NCBI RefSeq assembly: GCF_014193285.1 | Contig: NZ_JACHZE010000007.1 | Location: 124,001 to 188,000, forward strand | Length of the DNA: 64,000 nucleotides | From: Atlantibacter sp. RC6 | GTDB lineage: Bacteria; Pseudomonadota; Gammaproteobacteria; Enterobacterales; Enterobacteriaceae | Reading direction: 5' to 3' | Part shown: in pieces, positions 50,933-61,660 of the stretch | Position numbering within the stretch: position 1 is the stretch's first letter | Layout of the letters: the number at the start of each line of letters is the position of its first letter | Program-made: the position numbers and the translations under genes | Notes under the pieces: model-generated | Database searches by the model: none | What the model was told of the DNA's origin: nothing | What the model saw: the letters and a program-made list of their open reading frames with translations, nothing else

Positions 50933-51514
50933 ATGAATTTTCTCGCCCATCTTCACCTCGCCAGGCTCTCAGACAGCTCGCTGCTGGGCAATCTGCTGGC
51001 CGACTTTGTGCGCGGCGATCCCTCGGGCGACTACGCAGCCGACGTGGTAGCCGGGATTTATATGCATCGCCGGGTGGATGCGCTGACGGACAGCCTGCCG
51101 GAAGTGCTGGAAGCAAAAACCTGGTTTCGCCCGGAAACCCGCCGCGTCGCGCCCATCGCATTGGATGTGATGTGGGATCACTTCGTCTCGCGCCACTGGG
51201 ATACGCTCTCCCCCGATCTTGAACTGCCGCGCTTCGTGGCCCAGGCCCAGCGCGAAATCGGCCAGCATCTGCCGCTGACGCCGCCACGCTTTATCAACCT
51301 GAACCAGTATTTGTGGTCCGAACGCTGGCTTGAGCGCTACAGCGAGATGGCGTTTATCGGCAACGTGCTGAACGGCATGGCGAGCCGTAGACCAAAACTG
51401 TCGGCGCTGCAACAAAGCTGGGGCGATCTGGATGCCCATTACGATCGGCTGGAGCAGCAGTTCTGGCAGTTCTATCCGCGCATGATGGCGATGGCGCAGC
51501 AGAAAACCCTATAG
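50933..51514 (+). CDS. acpH: Acyl carrier protein phosphodiesterase
   Basis: The 193-residue HD-fold enzyme has the same length as E. coli AcpH. It begins [20 protein letters not shown] with the metal-binding Fx[11 protein letters not shown] pattern. It removes the 4'-phosphopantetheine from holo-ACP. A hairpin terminator follows at 51542. Confidence 0.95.
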   Translation: MNFLAHLHLARLSDSSLLGNLLADFVRGDPSGDYAADVVAGIYMHRRVDALTDSLPEVLEAKTWFRPETRRVAPIALDVMWDHFVSRHWDTLSPDLELPRFVAQAQREIGQHLPLTPPRFINLNQYLWSERWLERYSEMAFIGNVLNGMASRRPKLSALQQSWGDLDAHYDRLEQQFWQFYPRMMAMAQQKTL

Positions 51515-51541
51515 CCCTCACAACCTCTTAAGGTAAATATT

Positions 51542-51561
51542 GCCCTTTTTCTAAAAAGGGC
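51542..51561 (+). terminator. Terminator of acpH
   Basis: GCCCTTTT pairs with AAAAGGGC around a four-base loop, followed by TATTCTTG. It lies 27 bases after the acpH stop. Confidence 0.65.
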
Positions 51562-51588
51562 TATTCTTGTGGACTGCACACACCAAAT

Positions 51589-51625
51589 CCGATTATTGAT
51601 AGGCAAAACCTATCTGAATAATCGG
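51589..51625 (+). promoter_or_regulatory. OxyR-like palindromic site upstream of the peroxiredoxin
   Basis: The inner core ATAGGCAAAACCTAT (51599-51613) fits the OxyR half-site ATAGntnnnanCTAT except for one position. It is nested in a longer inverted repeat, CCGATTATT (51589-51597) with AATAATCGG (51617-51625). It lies about 90 bases before the peroxiredoxin start, a suitable distance for activation. Confidence 0.6.
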
Positions 51626-51711
51626 TTTATTCATCTTTGTGAACCTGTGCGATATCTCTATACTGGCCCGCGTTGCGTTCTACTCACCTTAAATAACACC
51701 AAGGAGTCCTC

Positions 51712-52314
51712 ATGGTACTGGTAACTCGTCAGGCACCGGATTTTACCGCTGCAGCCGTTCTGGGAAGTGGCGAAATCGTTGAAAACTTCAACTTTAAAAA
51801 ACACATCAACGGTAAAGCGACCGTGCTGTTTTTCTGGCCGATGGACTTCACCTTTGTATGCCCGTCTGAACTGATCGCGTTCGACAAACGTTACGCAGAA
51901 TTCCAGAAGCGCGGTGTGGAAGTGGTTGGCGTTTCTTTTGACTCTGAATTTGTTCACAACGCATGGCGTAACACCCCGGTGGATAAAGGCGGTATTGGCC
52001 CGGTTCAGTACGCGATGGTTGCCGATATCAAACGTGAAATCCAGCAGGCTTACGGCATCGAGCATCCGGACGCAGGCGTTGCGCTGCGCGGCTCCTTCCT
52101 GATCGACAAAGACGGTGTGGTTCGCCACCAGGTAGTTAACGACCTGCCGCTGGGCCGTAACATCGACGAAATGCTGCGTATGGTTGACGCGCTGCAGTTC
52201 CACGAAGAGCACGGCGATGTGTGCCCGGCTCAGTGGGAAAAAGGCAAAGAAGGTATGAACGCCTCTCCGGACGGCGTAGCGAAATACCTGAGCGAAAACG
52301 TCGCTAAGCTGTAA
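51712..52314 (+). CDS. tsaA: Typical 2-Cys peroxiredoxin (TsaA/AhpC family)
   Basis: The 200-residue thioredoxin-fold peroxidase has the peroxidatic Cys50 in FTFVCPSE, the resolving Cys171 in GDVCPAQW and the C-terminal YL segment (VAKYLSENVAKL). It reduces hydrogen peroxide and organic peroxides with a thiol partner. There is no adjacent ahpF, so thioredoxin is the likely donor. A gene of this type occupies the same position in Salmonella but not in E. coli K-12. AAGGAG precedes the start. Confidence 0.92.
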   Translation: MVLVTRQAPDFTAAAVLGSGEIVENFNFKKHINGKATVLFFWPMDFTFVCPSELIAFDKRYAEFQKRGVEVVGVSFDSEFVHNAWRNTPVDKGGIGPVQYAMVADIKREIQQAYGIEHPDAGVALRGSFLIDKDGVVRHQVVNDLPLGRNIDEMLRMVDALQFHEEHGDVCPAQWEKGKEGMNASPDGVAKYLSENVAKL

Positions 52315-52325
52315 TAACGACTTCA

Positions 52326-52354
52326 AAAAAAAGGCCCGAATCGGGCCTTTTTTT
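52326..52354. terminator. Terminator between tsaA and the DUF3999 gene
   Basis: A 13-base perfect stem AAAAAAAGGCCCG/CGGGCCTTTTTTT with a 3-base AAT loop lies between convergent genes and acts in both directions. Confidence 0.93.
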
Positions 52355-52365
52355 ATGACTATTTA

Positions 52366-53751
52366 TCAGGGTTTACTCTTCACTTCCCGCCACAACCTGA
52401 ACGCGACCAGCAGCAGCGCCAGCACGCCAATCACCAGCACGCCCCAAATCAGCATCGTCATCCACTGGCTGCGCCGCTCCGCCGGGTCGACCGCCGTCAG
52501 GCGCGCCTCGCCGCCCAGCGTGATGGTGTCGGCTTCAGTGGCAACCGGCAGTGACTCCAGAGTGTATTGCCCGCGCAGTTTTTCAGGGATCACCATATCC
52601 AGCGCCATCGCCTGCGGTTTAGCGGCTTTATTTCCCCATGCCAGCATAAACGGCCCCGTTCCCTGAGGAATAAACACCAACGCCTGGCTGGCGCGCAGCC
52701 CCTGCACTTCCGGCGGCGTATCGCCCCAGCTGGCGTTAATGCCTTTAATCCTGATGGCCTGAACCCGATCGCCGTTCAGCAGCGTGGGCTCAGACTGCGC
52801 GTCGTTAATCCGGTACAGTACGGTTTTCGTCAGCGGTCTCCACGGGTCCTGCTCGCGCTGACGAAATTCAATTTCCACTGGCAATACTGGGCTGTCACTC
52901 CCCGGAGTGATCGCCAGGCCCGCCAGCGGCTGTGGATTAGCCCAGCGGTATACCGCCTCACTGGAGTCGACTTTTTCTTTATGGGCAGGCAGATACACGT
53001 ACGCATTACTGAAATCGTCCGCTGGCGCGAGGGCTTCCACGCTTTGCAACGCAAGCGGCTGCGACGCGTCTGATACGGTCATCAGCAGATAACGGTAGCC
53101 CGTTTCGGAGAGCGTGACGCTGGACGGTATGGTGTTGAGCTTTAGCTGGTCGCTGCCAGAGGTCAGATCCATCAGGGGCGAATTTTCGGCCAATTTGTAC
53201 CACTGATCTTCAAATTTCAAATTGTCGCTGTAAAACAGATCGACCTTCGCCTGCCAGTTTTGCGCCGGTTTGCTCCAGTTGAGACGCAACTGCGCCACGG
53301 GCAGCGAAGTTTTCTGCCCGTCCGGTAATGCCATCAGGAAACTCTGGCTGATACGCGTGACATCGTCGCCCGCCAGATGCACTTCCGCGCCGCCCGGCAT
53401 TTTCACCGTCAGGCTACCCTGCCCTTCCTGTTTGGCATGTTTGATATCCAGCGGGAACACTTTAAGCGTCACGGGCTGCGGCGCGCGCTGCGGCTGGCGT
53501 TGCGGCGTCAACGCAAAAGGTACGGCTTCGCCTTTGCTGTTAAACACCCGAACGTCGCGCAAATCGGGCCAGACGGTTTGCTCATACACCTGCGTCGGCA
53601 GCGCAATTTGCCAGAACGGTGAAGCCCCTTCATTCTCCAGATGCATCCCCCAGGCGTAATCCTGCGGCGCATCAGGCGCGCTGTCGTTTGCCAATCCCGC
53701 CATCGGCAGACAAAGTGCCGCCATGACGATAACGTTAAGTAATCCCTTCAT
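52366..53751 (-). CDS. DUF3999 family membrane-anchored protein
   Basis: The 461-residue protein has a signal peptide (MKGLLNVIVMAALCLPMAGLA), a large beta-rich periplasmic region (about 25-420) and one C-terminal helix (about 431-452, MTMLIWGVLVIGVLALLLVAFRLW) followed by a short basic tail. It looks like a periplasmic domain tethered to the inner membrane. Its start codon overlaps the stop of the DUF2339 gene by 4 bases, so the two products probably work together. The function is unknown. Confidence 0.85.
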   Translation of the reverse strand: MKGLLNVIVMAALCLPMAGLANDSAPDAPQDYAWGMHLENEGASPFWQIALPTQVYEQTVWPDLRDVRVFNSKGEAVPFALTPQRQPQRAPQPVTLKVFPLDIKHAKQEGQGSLTVKMPGGAEVHLAGDDVTRISQSFLMALPDGQKTSLPVAQLRLNWSKPAQNWQAKVDLFYSDNLKFEDQWYKLAENSPLMDLTSGSDQLKLNTIPSSVTLSETGYRYLLMTVSDASQPLALQSVEALAPADDFSNAYVYLPAHKEKVDSSEAVYRWANPQPLAGLAITPGSDSPVLPVEIEFRQREQDPWRPLTKTVLYRINDAQSEPTLLNGDRVQAIRIKGINASWGDTPPEVQGLRASQALVFIPQGTGPFMLAWGNKAAKPQAMALDMVIPEKLRGQYTLESLPVATEADTITLGGEARLTAVDPAERRSQWMTMLIWGVLVIGVLALLLVAFRLWREVKSKP

Positions 53752-56426
53752 TCCGGTTCCGCCTTGTTAACCGCCGCCTTCGGGGGCAGCGGTGAAAAAT
53801 AGCCGACAATTAATACCAGCACCGCCACGCCGATAAACGCGATGGCCCGCGCCAGCCCGCCGCCGCCAGCGCTGTCCACCAGCATCAGTTTGATAATCAC
53901 CACGCCAAGCAGCGCCGCCCCCGCCATCCAGCTATTACGGCTGGCTGAGCGGGTGGCTTTCACCATGACCACCAATGCGATTAGCATCCAGAATAGCGCG
54001 AAGCTGGTCTGGATAAGCCGAGACGACCACAGCGCGTCGGGCTGCCAGGCAATGTCACCGTAACCGGCCAGGATACGCAGCAGCAGGCCGTTGGCCCACC
54101 AGAAGGCTAACCCGGCGATGACTAGCGGCACGCTCTGCGAAATGTTATGCCAGCCCGGCGGGCGATGGGTTTCGAGATAACGAGCGGCGACATACAGCGC
54201 CAGCAGCCCATAGCCTGCGCCGATTTCCAGCGGGTTAACCAGCGGTACCCACCGCCAGTTAATCATCGTGCCATCCAGCAGGTTACTGAAAATCAACATG
54301 CCGAGTTCCAGCGCAATCAGCGGCGCGATGCCGATACTGGCATACCCCTGCGGCCAGACGCGCACCGGCCACAGGCCGCGGCGTACTGCGCCGTAGACCA
54401 GCAGGATCACAATCCCGGCGCTCGCCATCACGATCCCCGCCTGCCATTCGTCAGAACCCCACGGCAATCCCTCGATAAACCAGTAAATTTCCAGCCCAAT
54501 AACCAGCAACACAAGCCAGAATAGCGTGAGATGCAGCGCCTGCGACAGACTGGCCAGTAGCGGTTCGCCATCCCGGTACAGCAGCGCGCCCGCACAGGCA
54601 ATCGCCGCGATCCAGATAAGCCCCGTCCAGCCCACGCTCAGCAAACGATCGCCATGCTGCACGGTGAACAGGATTGCCAGCAGGATCCCCGGCCACAGCA
54701 GCCACTGGGCATAGCCCATTTCCCGCCAGTTAAGCCGCTGGCTGGCGGCCCGCCATACCCATACCGACGCGCAAAGCAGCGCCAGCACAATAACCGCGAG
54801 ATTCAGCGAACGGTTGATGGCATCAGCCAAACCGATCAGCGCGACGATCCAAAAAGCAATCCCGCCCGCCAGCAATGCATGGCTAATGAGCACATGGTGG
54901 GTACGCCACAGCCACGCCGCCATCAACCAGGCGGCGCTCAGTACGCTGAAAATCACCATCATCGACAGCGGCGTCAGATGCTGCGACAACGCATAAACCG
55001 CACTGCCCAACGCCAGTACCAGTAGCCCGGTACCGCTGTAGCTCATCCACCGCTGGTGCTGTTGAAGACCGAGCCACACAATCCCCAGACCTTCCAGCGC
55101 CCAGGCCATCGCCGTCCAGCGCGCCGACAGCGCCAGCGGGATCGCCAGGGTAGTGAACGCGCCGCCCAACGCCAGCGCCGCCAGTACCAGGATTTTCCCC
55201 TGCCCCGGATAGCGGCGCAGCACTATCCAGCCCAGTACCAGATAAACCAGCCCAAAACCCAGCGCCGATAGCGCCGGGCCGTATTCAAAATGGCGGGTGA
55301 TGGCGTACTGCATGCCAAAGCCGATCAGCGGCGGCGCGAACAGCAGCACCCCATCGATAATCTTTTCTTTGCTCTCCTGGGCACGCAGCGACAGCCCCAC
55401 GCACAACACGCCGAACAGCAAGATATTGGCAATTAAGAACAACTGGCTACTGAGATAAATTTCCGGCCGATAGCCGTTCATCCCCCACAGCCCGGCAACG
55501 CCAAAGGTAAACGCCATGCCCAGCAGATTCAGCACCCGCCAGTGTTGCCACCAACTGATCGCCAGAATGCCCACTGAAAGCAGCAGATAAAATGAAAACA
55601 GCGCGATATGGTTACCGGAACCGGTAGAGAGCAGGATCGGCGCAAGATAACCGCCAATGCTTGCCAGCATCGCCAGGCTAAGCGCCTTTTGCAGTACCGC
55701 CAGCCCGACGCTGGCTGCGCAAATCAACAGCAGCAGGCCAAACGCCAGGGTCATCGGCAGCATTTGCCACAGACGGAAAGCGCCGAATACCGTGAGATAC
55801 AGAGCGCCGGTCGCCCCGCCCTGCAATATCAGGCCGTACAGCGGCTGTTTGTGGCGCAGCCTGAAGCCGAAGAATAGCAGCCCCATCGAACCCGCCGCTG
55901 CCGCCAGCAGGCGCAGCTCGAGCGGGAACATGTCGCGCTCAACGGTGTAACGGAACAGATAGGCCAAACCAAGAAACAGCAGCAGTACGCCCAGTTTTGC
56001 CAGCGGGTTACCCTGCATAAACCAGCGCACCAGCGAACTCAGCATGCCGCTGAACTGCGAAGGGGGAATATCCTGAACGGGTGCTGACGCCGCAGGGGCG
56101 GCGTCAGGCGCGGCGCGAGGTTGTGCAACCCATGCCGGAGCAGGCTCCAGGGGAGACGGTTTTTCGGCAACGGGCGCTGGTTTCTGCCGGTAACGCTGAA
56201 CCCGGGCGATAATATCGTCTTCAGAGGCACGCTGCGGCGCTTGCGCCACACTGACCGGCAGCGGTGCGGCGGCCAGCGTCGACTCCAGCTCGGTCACGCG
56301 CTGACGCAGACGCGTGAGTTCATCCATCGCAGCATTACTTCTGCGCCAGGCCATCACCGACATAATCGGAGCGACGACCAGCAGCAAAAAGAGTATTAGC
56401 CCCGCCCAAAACACCAGTCCATCCAT
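53748..56426 (-). CDS. DUF2339 family polytopic membrane protein
   Basis: The 892-residue protein has one N-terminal helix (about 4-26), a coiled-coil and Pro/Ala-rich stretch (about 30-125) and then roughly two dozen hydrophobic helices to the C-terminus. The hydrophobic arrangement is typical of DUF2339. No catalytic motif is recognisable. It is coupled to the DUF3999 gene downstream. It may act in envelope or glycan transport, but there is no direct evidence. Confidence 0.85.
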   Translation of the reverse strand: MDGLVFWAGLILFLLLVVAPIMSVMAWRRSNAAMDELTRLRQRVTELESTLAAAPLPVSVAQAPQRASEDDIIARVQRYRQKPAPVAEKPSPLEPAPAWVAQPRAAPDAAPAASAPVQDIPPSQFSGMLSSLVRWFMQGNPLAKLGVLLLFLGLAYLFRYTVERDMFPLELRLLAAAAGSMGLLFFGFRLRHKQPLYGLILQGGATGALYLTVFGAFRLWQMLPMTLAFGLLLLICAASVGLAVLQKALSLAMLASIGGYLAPILLSTGSGNHIALFSFYLLLSVGILAISWWQHWRVLNLLGMAFTFGVAGLWGMNGYRPEIYLSSQLFLIANILLFGVLCVGLSLRAQESKEKIIDGVLLFAPPLIGFGMQYAITRHFEYGPALSALGFGLVYLVLGWIVLRRYPGQGKILVLAALALGGAFTTLAIPLALSARWTAMAWALEGLGIVWLGLQQHQRWMSYSGTGLLVLALGSAVYALSQHLTPLSMMVIFSVLSAAWLMAAWLWRTHHVLISHALLAGGIAFWIVALIGLADAINRSLNLAVIVLALLCASVWVWRAASQRLNWREMGYAQWLLWPGILLAILFTVQHGDRLLSVGWTGLIWIAAIACAGALLYRDGEPLLASLSQALHLTLFWLVLLVIGLEIYWFIEGLPWGSDEWQAGIVMASAGIVILLVYGAVRRGLWPVRVWPQGYASIGIAPLIALELGMLIFSNLLDGTMINWRWVPLVNPLEIGAGYGLLALYVAARYLETHRPPGWHNISQSVPLVIAGLAFWWANGLLLRILAGYGDIAWQPDALWSSRLIQTSFALFWMLIALVVMVKATRSASRNSWMAGAALLGVVIIKLMLVDSAGGGGLARAIAFIGVAVLVLIVGYFSPLPPKAAVNKAEPE

Positions 56427-56516
56427 GCCCGTTTCCTTGTTATCGGCATACGCGATTGCCGTCTATTTTTTCAAAAAGCGCATTCAGGAGATAGTCTGGC
56501 ATTTCCGAATTTACCG

Positions 56517-58334
56517 CTACGCGTTGCGCCAGATCCCGCTGGAAACCGCAGGCATCAGCAACGATTGTCCGGTGATTTGCGCCTTTCCTTCCTCCAGCCG
56601 CCACTCGGTTTCCGCCAGTAACGGCGACCAGGGGAGCTCGATGCGCGTGTCATCGCCCCGGTTAATGGCAACCAGCACTTTTTGCTGTTGCCACAGGCGC
56701 ATAAACACGACCACATCCCCTTTAGCGTATAGCACATTGCAGCCGCCGTAGCGTAATGCGCGTGATTGTTTACGCAGCCGCCCCAGGCGCTGATACAGCG
56801 CAAACAGTTCGCGATCCTGCTTTTCGGCGTCCCATGGATAGGGCTTACGGCAAAACGGATCGTTATTGCCGTCCAGCCCCACTTCATCGCCATAATAGAT
56901 ACAGGGGACGCCGGGCCAGCAGAACAGCCACACCACACCCAGCGGCAGGCGGGCAACGTCTTTACCCAGCAGGGTTTTAAACCGCGCGGTATCGTGGCTG
57001 TCGAGCTGGTTGAACATACGCAACTGCTGCTGATGGGAAAGCCCGGCGCGGTACTGTTCCATCCAGTTAATACAGATTTCCGCGTCGATATGCTGCGGGT
57101 CGTAGGAGATATCAGTATTGGCCAAAAATCCCCACAACGGCACCGTAAAGCCGCGATAGTTCATCGCCGCGTCTTCCACGTCGGCCTGTAGCCACTGACG
57201 CGCATCGCCGAAGTGCTCGCCAACGATATAGGCCTCAGGATTGACCTCTTTCGCCGCCTGGGTAATGCCGCGCACGTGCTGCAAGTTATTCTGCGCCCCG
57301 CCCGCTTCGCCGAGCATATGCACCACATCTAACCGCCAGCCGTCCATGCCCCAGGGCTCCCGTAACCAGTGGCGCACCACGCTGTCTTCGCCCTGGTAGA
57401 TTTCGTCGATAAGGGTCGGGGACTGGTAATCGAGTTTTGGCAGGCTCGGGTAGCCCAGCCAGTCCAGCGCCCGGCCATCTTCGGAAAAACTGTACCAGTC
57501 GCGCCATGGGGATTGCGGGTTATGGCACGCCCCGCCGGTGGCGGCGTTATGGCGGTCGAACCACGGATGGGAGTCGCCGCTGTGGTTAAACACCCCGTCC
57601 AGCAGCAGCCGCATCCCGGCGCGCCGGGTGTTATCGCGCATGCGCAGCAGCGCCTGGTCGCCGCCAAACTGCGGGTCAACGTGGCGGTAATCCTGGGTGT
57701 CATATTTATGGACGCTGGGCGCGGTAAACACCGGGTTGAGATACAGCGCCGTGACGCCGAGTTTTTGCAGCCACGGCAGTTTCTCGCTGATGCCGTCCAG
57801 ATCGCCGCCGTAAAACGTCGAGCCGCCCGCCTCAGCGGTAACCGGTTCGTCCCAGTCGCGCAGAATAATGTCGCGATGGGCGGCGTGGTGATAGTAAACA
57901 TTATCCTGCCCCGCCTCGCGCGGCAGGCTGCGGGCGAAACGGTCCGGGAAGATTTGATAAAAAATCTGGTCCGCCACCCAGCTGGGGCCATTATCCGGCG
58001 CATCCACCGCAAACTGCTCAAGGCGCGCAGGCGGAAAATCGTTAAATCCCTGCGGGGTAAACCAGCGCTGGCGGCTGGGCCACAGCAGTTTAAAACTGTA
58101 GCGGCGGCGCGGCTGCCCCTCGTCCAGCGCGATAGAAGCCCGCCAGGCGGTGACGCCTTGCTGCGGCGCTTTGCGTACCCGCGTCATGGGGATAGAGGTC
58201 TCTTCGTTATCGCGTTCCGCGCGTAGCGTCACCCGCTGCGGCAAATCATCCCCGGAAAGCCACAGCGTGATGGTCAGTCGCTCGGCGGTTTGTTTGATAA
58301 AAGGTGCCACCGGAAGGTGCCAGGCTTGCAACAT
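56517..58334 (-). CDS. malZ: Maltodextrin glucosidase MalZ
   Basis: The 605-residue GH13 enzyme trims glucose from the reducing end of maltodextrins in the cytoplasm. The N-terminal beta domain (about 1-115) is followed by the TIM barrel. The catalytic residues are visible: Asp in [12 protein letters not shown], Glu in YIVGEHFG and Asp in [10 protein letters not shown]. coli MalZ is 604 residues. A MalT-like box lies upstream. Confidence 0.96.
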   Translation of the reverse strand: MLQAWHLPVAPFIKQTAERLTITLWLSGDDLPQRVTLRAERDNEETSIPMTRVRKAPQQGVTAWRASIALDEGQPRRRYSFKLLWPSRQRWFTPQGFNDFPPARLEQFAVDAPDNGPSWVADQIFYQIFPDRFARSLPREAGQDNVYYHHAAHRDIILRDWDEPVTAEAGGSTFYGGDLDGISEKLPWLQKLGVTALYLNPVFTAPSVHKYDTQDYRHVDPQFGGDQALLRMRDNTRRAGMRLLLDGVFNHSGDSHPWFDRHNAATGGACHNPQSPWRDWYSFSEDGRALDWLGYPSLPKLDYQSPTLIDEIYQGEDSVVRHWLREPWGMDGWRLDVVHMLGEAGGAQNNLQHVRGITQAAKEVNPEAYIVGEHFGDARQWLQADVEDAAMNYRGFTVPLWGFLANTDISYDPQHIDAEICINWMEQYRAGLSHQQQLRMFNQLDSHDTARFKTLLGKDVARLPLGVVWLFCWPGVPCIYYGDEVGLDGNNDPFCRKPYPWDAEKQDRELFALYQRLGRLRKQSRALRYGGCNVLYAKGDVVVFMRLWQQQKVLVAINRGDDTRIELPWSPLLAETEWRLEEGKAQITGQSLLMPAVSSGIWRNA

Positions 58335-58413
58335 CGTATTTCCCCTCGGTCAAATTTTGACGCCACCATGCCATATCAGCGGCATACCGCCTTCCTCATT
58401 TTGCTTTTATTTG

Positions 58414-58423
58414 GGGGAGGAGT
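58414..58423 (+). promoter_or_regulatory. MalT-like box upstream of malZ
   Basis: GGGGAGGAGT matches the MalT box GGGGA(T/G)GAGG at 9 of 10 positions, about 80 bases before the malZ start on the opposite strand. It fits control by the maltose activator MalT, which governs malZ in E. coli. No second clear box was found. Confidence 0.4.
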
Positions 58424-58460
58424 TAACAGGTGGAGATCACTGAGCGTAGAGCGAAAACAG

Positions 58461-58484
58461 CATCCCCGCCAGGCGGCGGGGATG
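58461..58484 (-). terminator. Terminator downstream of proY
   Basis: CATCCCCGCC and GGCGGGGATG form a 10-base perfect stem with a 4-base loop. On the minus strand it is followed by CTGTTTTC. Confidence 0.7.
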
Positions 58485-58491
58485 GAAGAGA

Positions 58492-59865
58492 TTAGGCGGT
58501 AACGCGGGCGCGGGCGTCGCGGCGGCGTTTGAACAGCCAACCGACCAGCAACAGGGCAATCCACGCGAAGCCGACATATAACGAGATGCGGGTGTCCGGG
58601 TGGTAGCCAATCAGGCCGATGATAAATACCAGGAAGATCAGGCCGATCACCGTGGTAGTGACGCCACCCGGTACTTTAAATTTCAGCGCCTTCACCTCTT
58701 CTGGCGATAAACGGCGGCGGAACCAGATTTGCGACAGCAAAATCATGATCCACACCCACACGGTGGCGAAGGTCGCCAGTGAGGCAATCACCAGGAACAC
58801 GTTTTCCGGCATGATGTAGTTGAGATACACCGCCAGCAGCAGCGCGGCGGTCATTACCATCACCGTCACCCACGGCACGCCGTTACGCGAGGTTTTGGCA
58901 AACACTTTCGGCGCGCTGCCCTGGTCCGCCATGCCGTGCAGCATGCGGCCCACGCCAAAAACATCGCTGTTAATCGCCGACAGGGAAGCGGTGATCACCA
59001 CAAAGTTAAGAATACCGGCGGCAAAGGTGATGCCCATATGCTGGAAAGTCAGCACAAACGGGCTACCGTTGGTGCCGACCTGGTTCCACGGATAGATAGA
59101 CATAATCACGAACAACGTACCCACGTAAAACACCAGAATACGCAGCGGAACCGAGTTAATGGCGCGCGGAATCGACTTCTCCGGATCTTTGGCTTCGCCT
59201 GCGGTAATGCCGATGATTTCGATGCCGCCGTAGGCAAACATCACCATCTGCAACGCCATAATGGTGCCGATCCAGCCGTTGGCGAAAAAGCCGCCATGGC
59301 TCCAGAGGTTGCTGATGCCGGTGGGCTGGCCGCCGTTGCCGATGCCCCAGATAATGATGCCGATGCCGGCGGCGATCATGATGATAATGGTGGCGACTTT
59401 GAAGAACGAGAACCAAAATTCCATCTCGCCGAACACTTTAACGCTCATCAGGTTGATTGCGCAGATAATCAGCACCACGCTCAGCACCCACACCCAATGC
59501 GGCACCGTGGGGAACCAGACGCCCATATAGATGCCGAAGGCGGTCACGTCGGCGATAGCGACGATCAGGATTTCAAAGCAGTAGGTCCAGCCGGTGATGT
59601 AGCCCGCCAGCGGGCCTAAGTTTTCCTGGGCATAACGGGAGAACGAACTGGCCGCAGGGTTGTGCACTGACATTTCACCCAGCGCGCGCATGATAATGTA
59701 GGCCGCCACGCCGCCAATAATATACGCCAGCAGCACGCTCGGACCGGCCATTTTAATGGCGTCGGCGGAGCCGTAAAAAAGCCCGGTGCCAATCGCCGAG
59801 CCGAGTGCCATAAAGCGAATATGTCGCGTACTCAAACCGCGTTTGAGCGTAGTCCCGTTTTCCAT
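58492..59865 (-). CDS. proY: ProY, APC-family amino acid permease
   Basis: The 457-residue protein has 12 membrane helices and is the same length as E. coli ProY. It starts [33 protein letters not shown], the amino-acid permease N-terminal signature. It was described as a cryptic proline transporter, though a His role has been proposed for relatives. An in-frame opening 12 codons upstream is rejected by comparison. Confidence 0.95.
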   Translation of the reverse strand: MENGTTLKRGLSTRHIRFMALGSAIGTGLFYGSADAIKMAGPSVLLAYIIGGVAAYIIMRALGEMSVHNPAASSFSRYAQENLGPLAGYITGWTYCFEILIVAIADVTAFGIYMGVWFPTVPHWVWVLSVVLIICAINLMSVKVFGEMEFWFSFFKVATIIIMIAAGIGIIIWGIGNGGQPTGISNLWSHGGFFANGWIGTIMALQMVMFAYGGIEIIGITAGEAKDPEKSIPRAINSVPLRILVFYVGTLFVIMSIYPWNQVGTNGSPFVLTFQHMGITFAAGILNFVVITASLSAINSDVFGVGRMLHGMADQGSAPKVFAKTSRNGVPWVTVMVMTAALLLAVYLNYIMPENVFLVIASLATFATVWVWIMILLSQIWFRRRLSPEEVKALKFKVPGGVTTTVIGLIFLVFIIGLIGYHPDTRISLYVGFAWIALLLVGWLFKRRRDARARVTA

Positions 59866-59890
59866 GTTGTTAAGTACCTGGTTACACAAT

Positions 59891-59919
59891 AAAAAAACCA
59901 CGGAGCGGGCTCCGTGGTT
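59891..59919 (-). terminator. Terminator downstream of brnQ
   Basis: AACCACGGAGC and GCTCCGTGGTT form an 11-base stem. On the minus strand it is followed by seven T. It sits between brnQ and proY, which are therefore probably separate units or partly coupled. Confidence 0.85.
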
Positions 59920-59938
59920 AAAATCTGTCCGGCTTTAT

Positions 59939-61258
59939 TTAGTGCGCGGTGGAGGTCACCTGACGCCCCGCTGCGCGATCCCAAATAGCGGCAATCACCA
60001 CCATCGCAACCGTCGGCATCAGCCAGGCCAGCCCTTGATCGGCCAGCGGCATTTTCTGCGTCCAGGCAGGCAACATGCCGCCCAGCGCCGAGGCTTTCAC
60101 GCCGTCAATCAGGCCCAACAGCAGGCTGATTAACATCGCCGGTGCGATAACGCGGGTGGAATTGTGCCACCAACCGCGGGTAAAGCTCAACACGACCAGC
60201 ACAATACACGGCGGATAAATAGCCGTCAGCACCGGAATGGAAATCTGGATCAAGTGGCTCAGGCCCAGATTCGACACCACCATCGAGAAGCCGCCGAGGA
60301 TAAACACCAGCGAGCGGTACGACAGCGGCAGATACTGCGCGAAGAACTCAGCGCAGGCGCAGGTCAGGCCCACCGCGGTTACCATGCAGGCGATGAAAAT
60401 CAACGCCGCCAGCAGGAAGCTGCCCGCGCCGCCGAAGGTGTGCTGCACGTAAGCGTGAAGAATTGCCGCGCCGTTAGCAGACTGGTCCACCAGCGTAGCG
60501 CTGTCTGAACCCAGGCGGAACAGCGCCAGGTACAGCAGGGTCAAGCCGATACCCGCCATCAGGCCAGCCCATACCGTGTAGCGGGTCAGCAGACGCGCTT
60601 CGGTGACGCCGCGTGAACGCGCCGCGTTAACGATAACGATACCGAACACCATCGCGCCCAGAGTATCCATGGTCAGATAACCGTTGACGAAGCCGTTGGA
60701 GAACGCCGCATTCTGGTACGCGTCGGTAGCGACGCTGATATCGCCCGCCGGCCACAGCAGCGCAGCAACCGCCAGAACGGTCAGCGCGATGATTTTCAGC
60801 GGCGCCAGGAAGTTGCCCACGGTATCGAGCAGTTTGCCCGGATACAGCGACACCAGGATCACCAGCGCGAAGTAGATCAGGCTGTAGATAAACAGCGGCA
60901 TCGGCCCTGCGCCGGTCAGCGGCGCAATCCCCATTTCAAAAGAAACGGTCGCGGTACGCGGCGTGGCGAACAGCGGCCCCACGGCCAGATAACACACGGT
61001 GGCCAGCAGGATACCCGCGCCACGGCCAATCGGCGTGCTCAGGCTGTCAACGCCGCCGCCGACTTTCGCCAGCGCCACCACGGTCAGCACAGGCAGACCG
61101 ACCGCCGTGATCAGAAAGCCGAGCGCCGCCGTCCAGACGTGTTCGCCCGCTTGCAGGCCAACCATAGGGGGAAAGATGATGTTGCCAGCGCCAACAAACA
61201 GCGCAAAGGTCATAAAGCCCAGTGCGATGATGTCACGCGATTTCAATTGATGGGTCAT
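59939..61258 (-). CDS. brnQ: Branched-chain amino acid transporter BrnQ
   Basis: The 439-residue LIVCS-family sodium/proton symporter for Leu, Ile and Val has the same length as in E. coli. It has 12 helices and begins [31 protein letters not shown]. It is located between phoR and proY, as in E. coli. Confidence 0.97.
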   Translation of the reverse strand: MTHQLKSRDIIALGFMTFALFVGAGNIIFPPMVGLQAGEHVWTAALGFLITAVGLPVLTVVALAKVGGGVDSLSTPIGRGAGILLATVCYLAVGPLFATPRTATVSFEMGIAPLTGAGPMPLFIYSLIYFALVILVSLYPGKLLDTVGNFLAPLKIIALTVLAVAALLWPAGDISVATDAYQNAAFSNGFVNGYLTMDTLGAMVFGIVIVNAARSRGVTEARLLTRYTVWAGLMAGIGLTLLYLALFRLGSDSATLVDQSANGAAILHAYVQHTFGGAGSFLLAALIFIACMVTAVGLTCACAEFFAQYLPLSYRSLVFILGGFSMVVSNLGLSHLIQISIPVLTAIYPPCIVLVVLSFTRGWWHNSTRVIAPAMLISLLLGLIDGVKASALGGMLPAWTQKMPLADQGLAWLMPTVAMVVIAAIWDRAAGRQVTSTAH

Positions 61259-61660
61259 AAAGTCTAACTGCCTGTGGATGTGGTGTTGAAAAGAATGACG
61301 TTTTTGCTGCCAGCGATGAGCGAAATAGCGTCGTTTCGTTATAAATCAGCGAAAAACACTTACCTGATGCCGTGGCGGAGAATAGTTTTTTGGTTTACCA
61401 CGAAATTACAGAGAGTCTGGCAACATCAGGTGCGCAATTTAAACGCTTATAACGTTTGAAGGCAATAAGGGATCTAAAAACCAGTAGATTATTCCGCATC
61501 CGGTAAGTGAGTTAGATATTCATACCAGATTCTTAAAAATGTTATGGCTTTTAATGCGAACAAAAAACAAACAACCGTCAAAAATAAGACAGACGTTAAG
61601 GAAACCAAACGGCAAAAGGGCCAGTTTACTGGCCCATGGAAACTAAGTTTTACAGCGGGA
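61259..61660. promoter_or_regulatory. 402-base region between brnQ and phoR
   Basis: No credible gene is present. The left end must carry the brnQ promoter. The right end has a hairpin closing phoR (61614-61635). The middle is AT-rich with no clear operator or repeat that I can name. Confidence 0.5.
61614..61635 (-). terminator. Terminator downstream of phoR
   Basis: GGGCCAGT and ACTGGCCC form a perfect 8-base stem; the minus strand continues CTTTTGCC. It lies 26 bases after the phoR stop. Confidence 0.8.
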
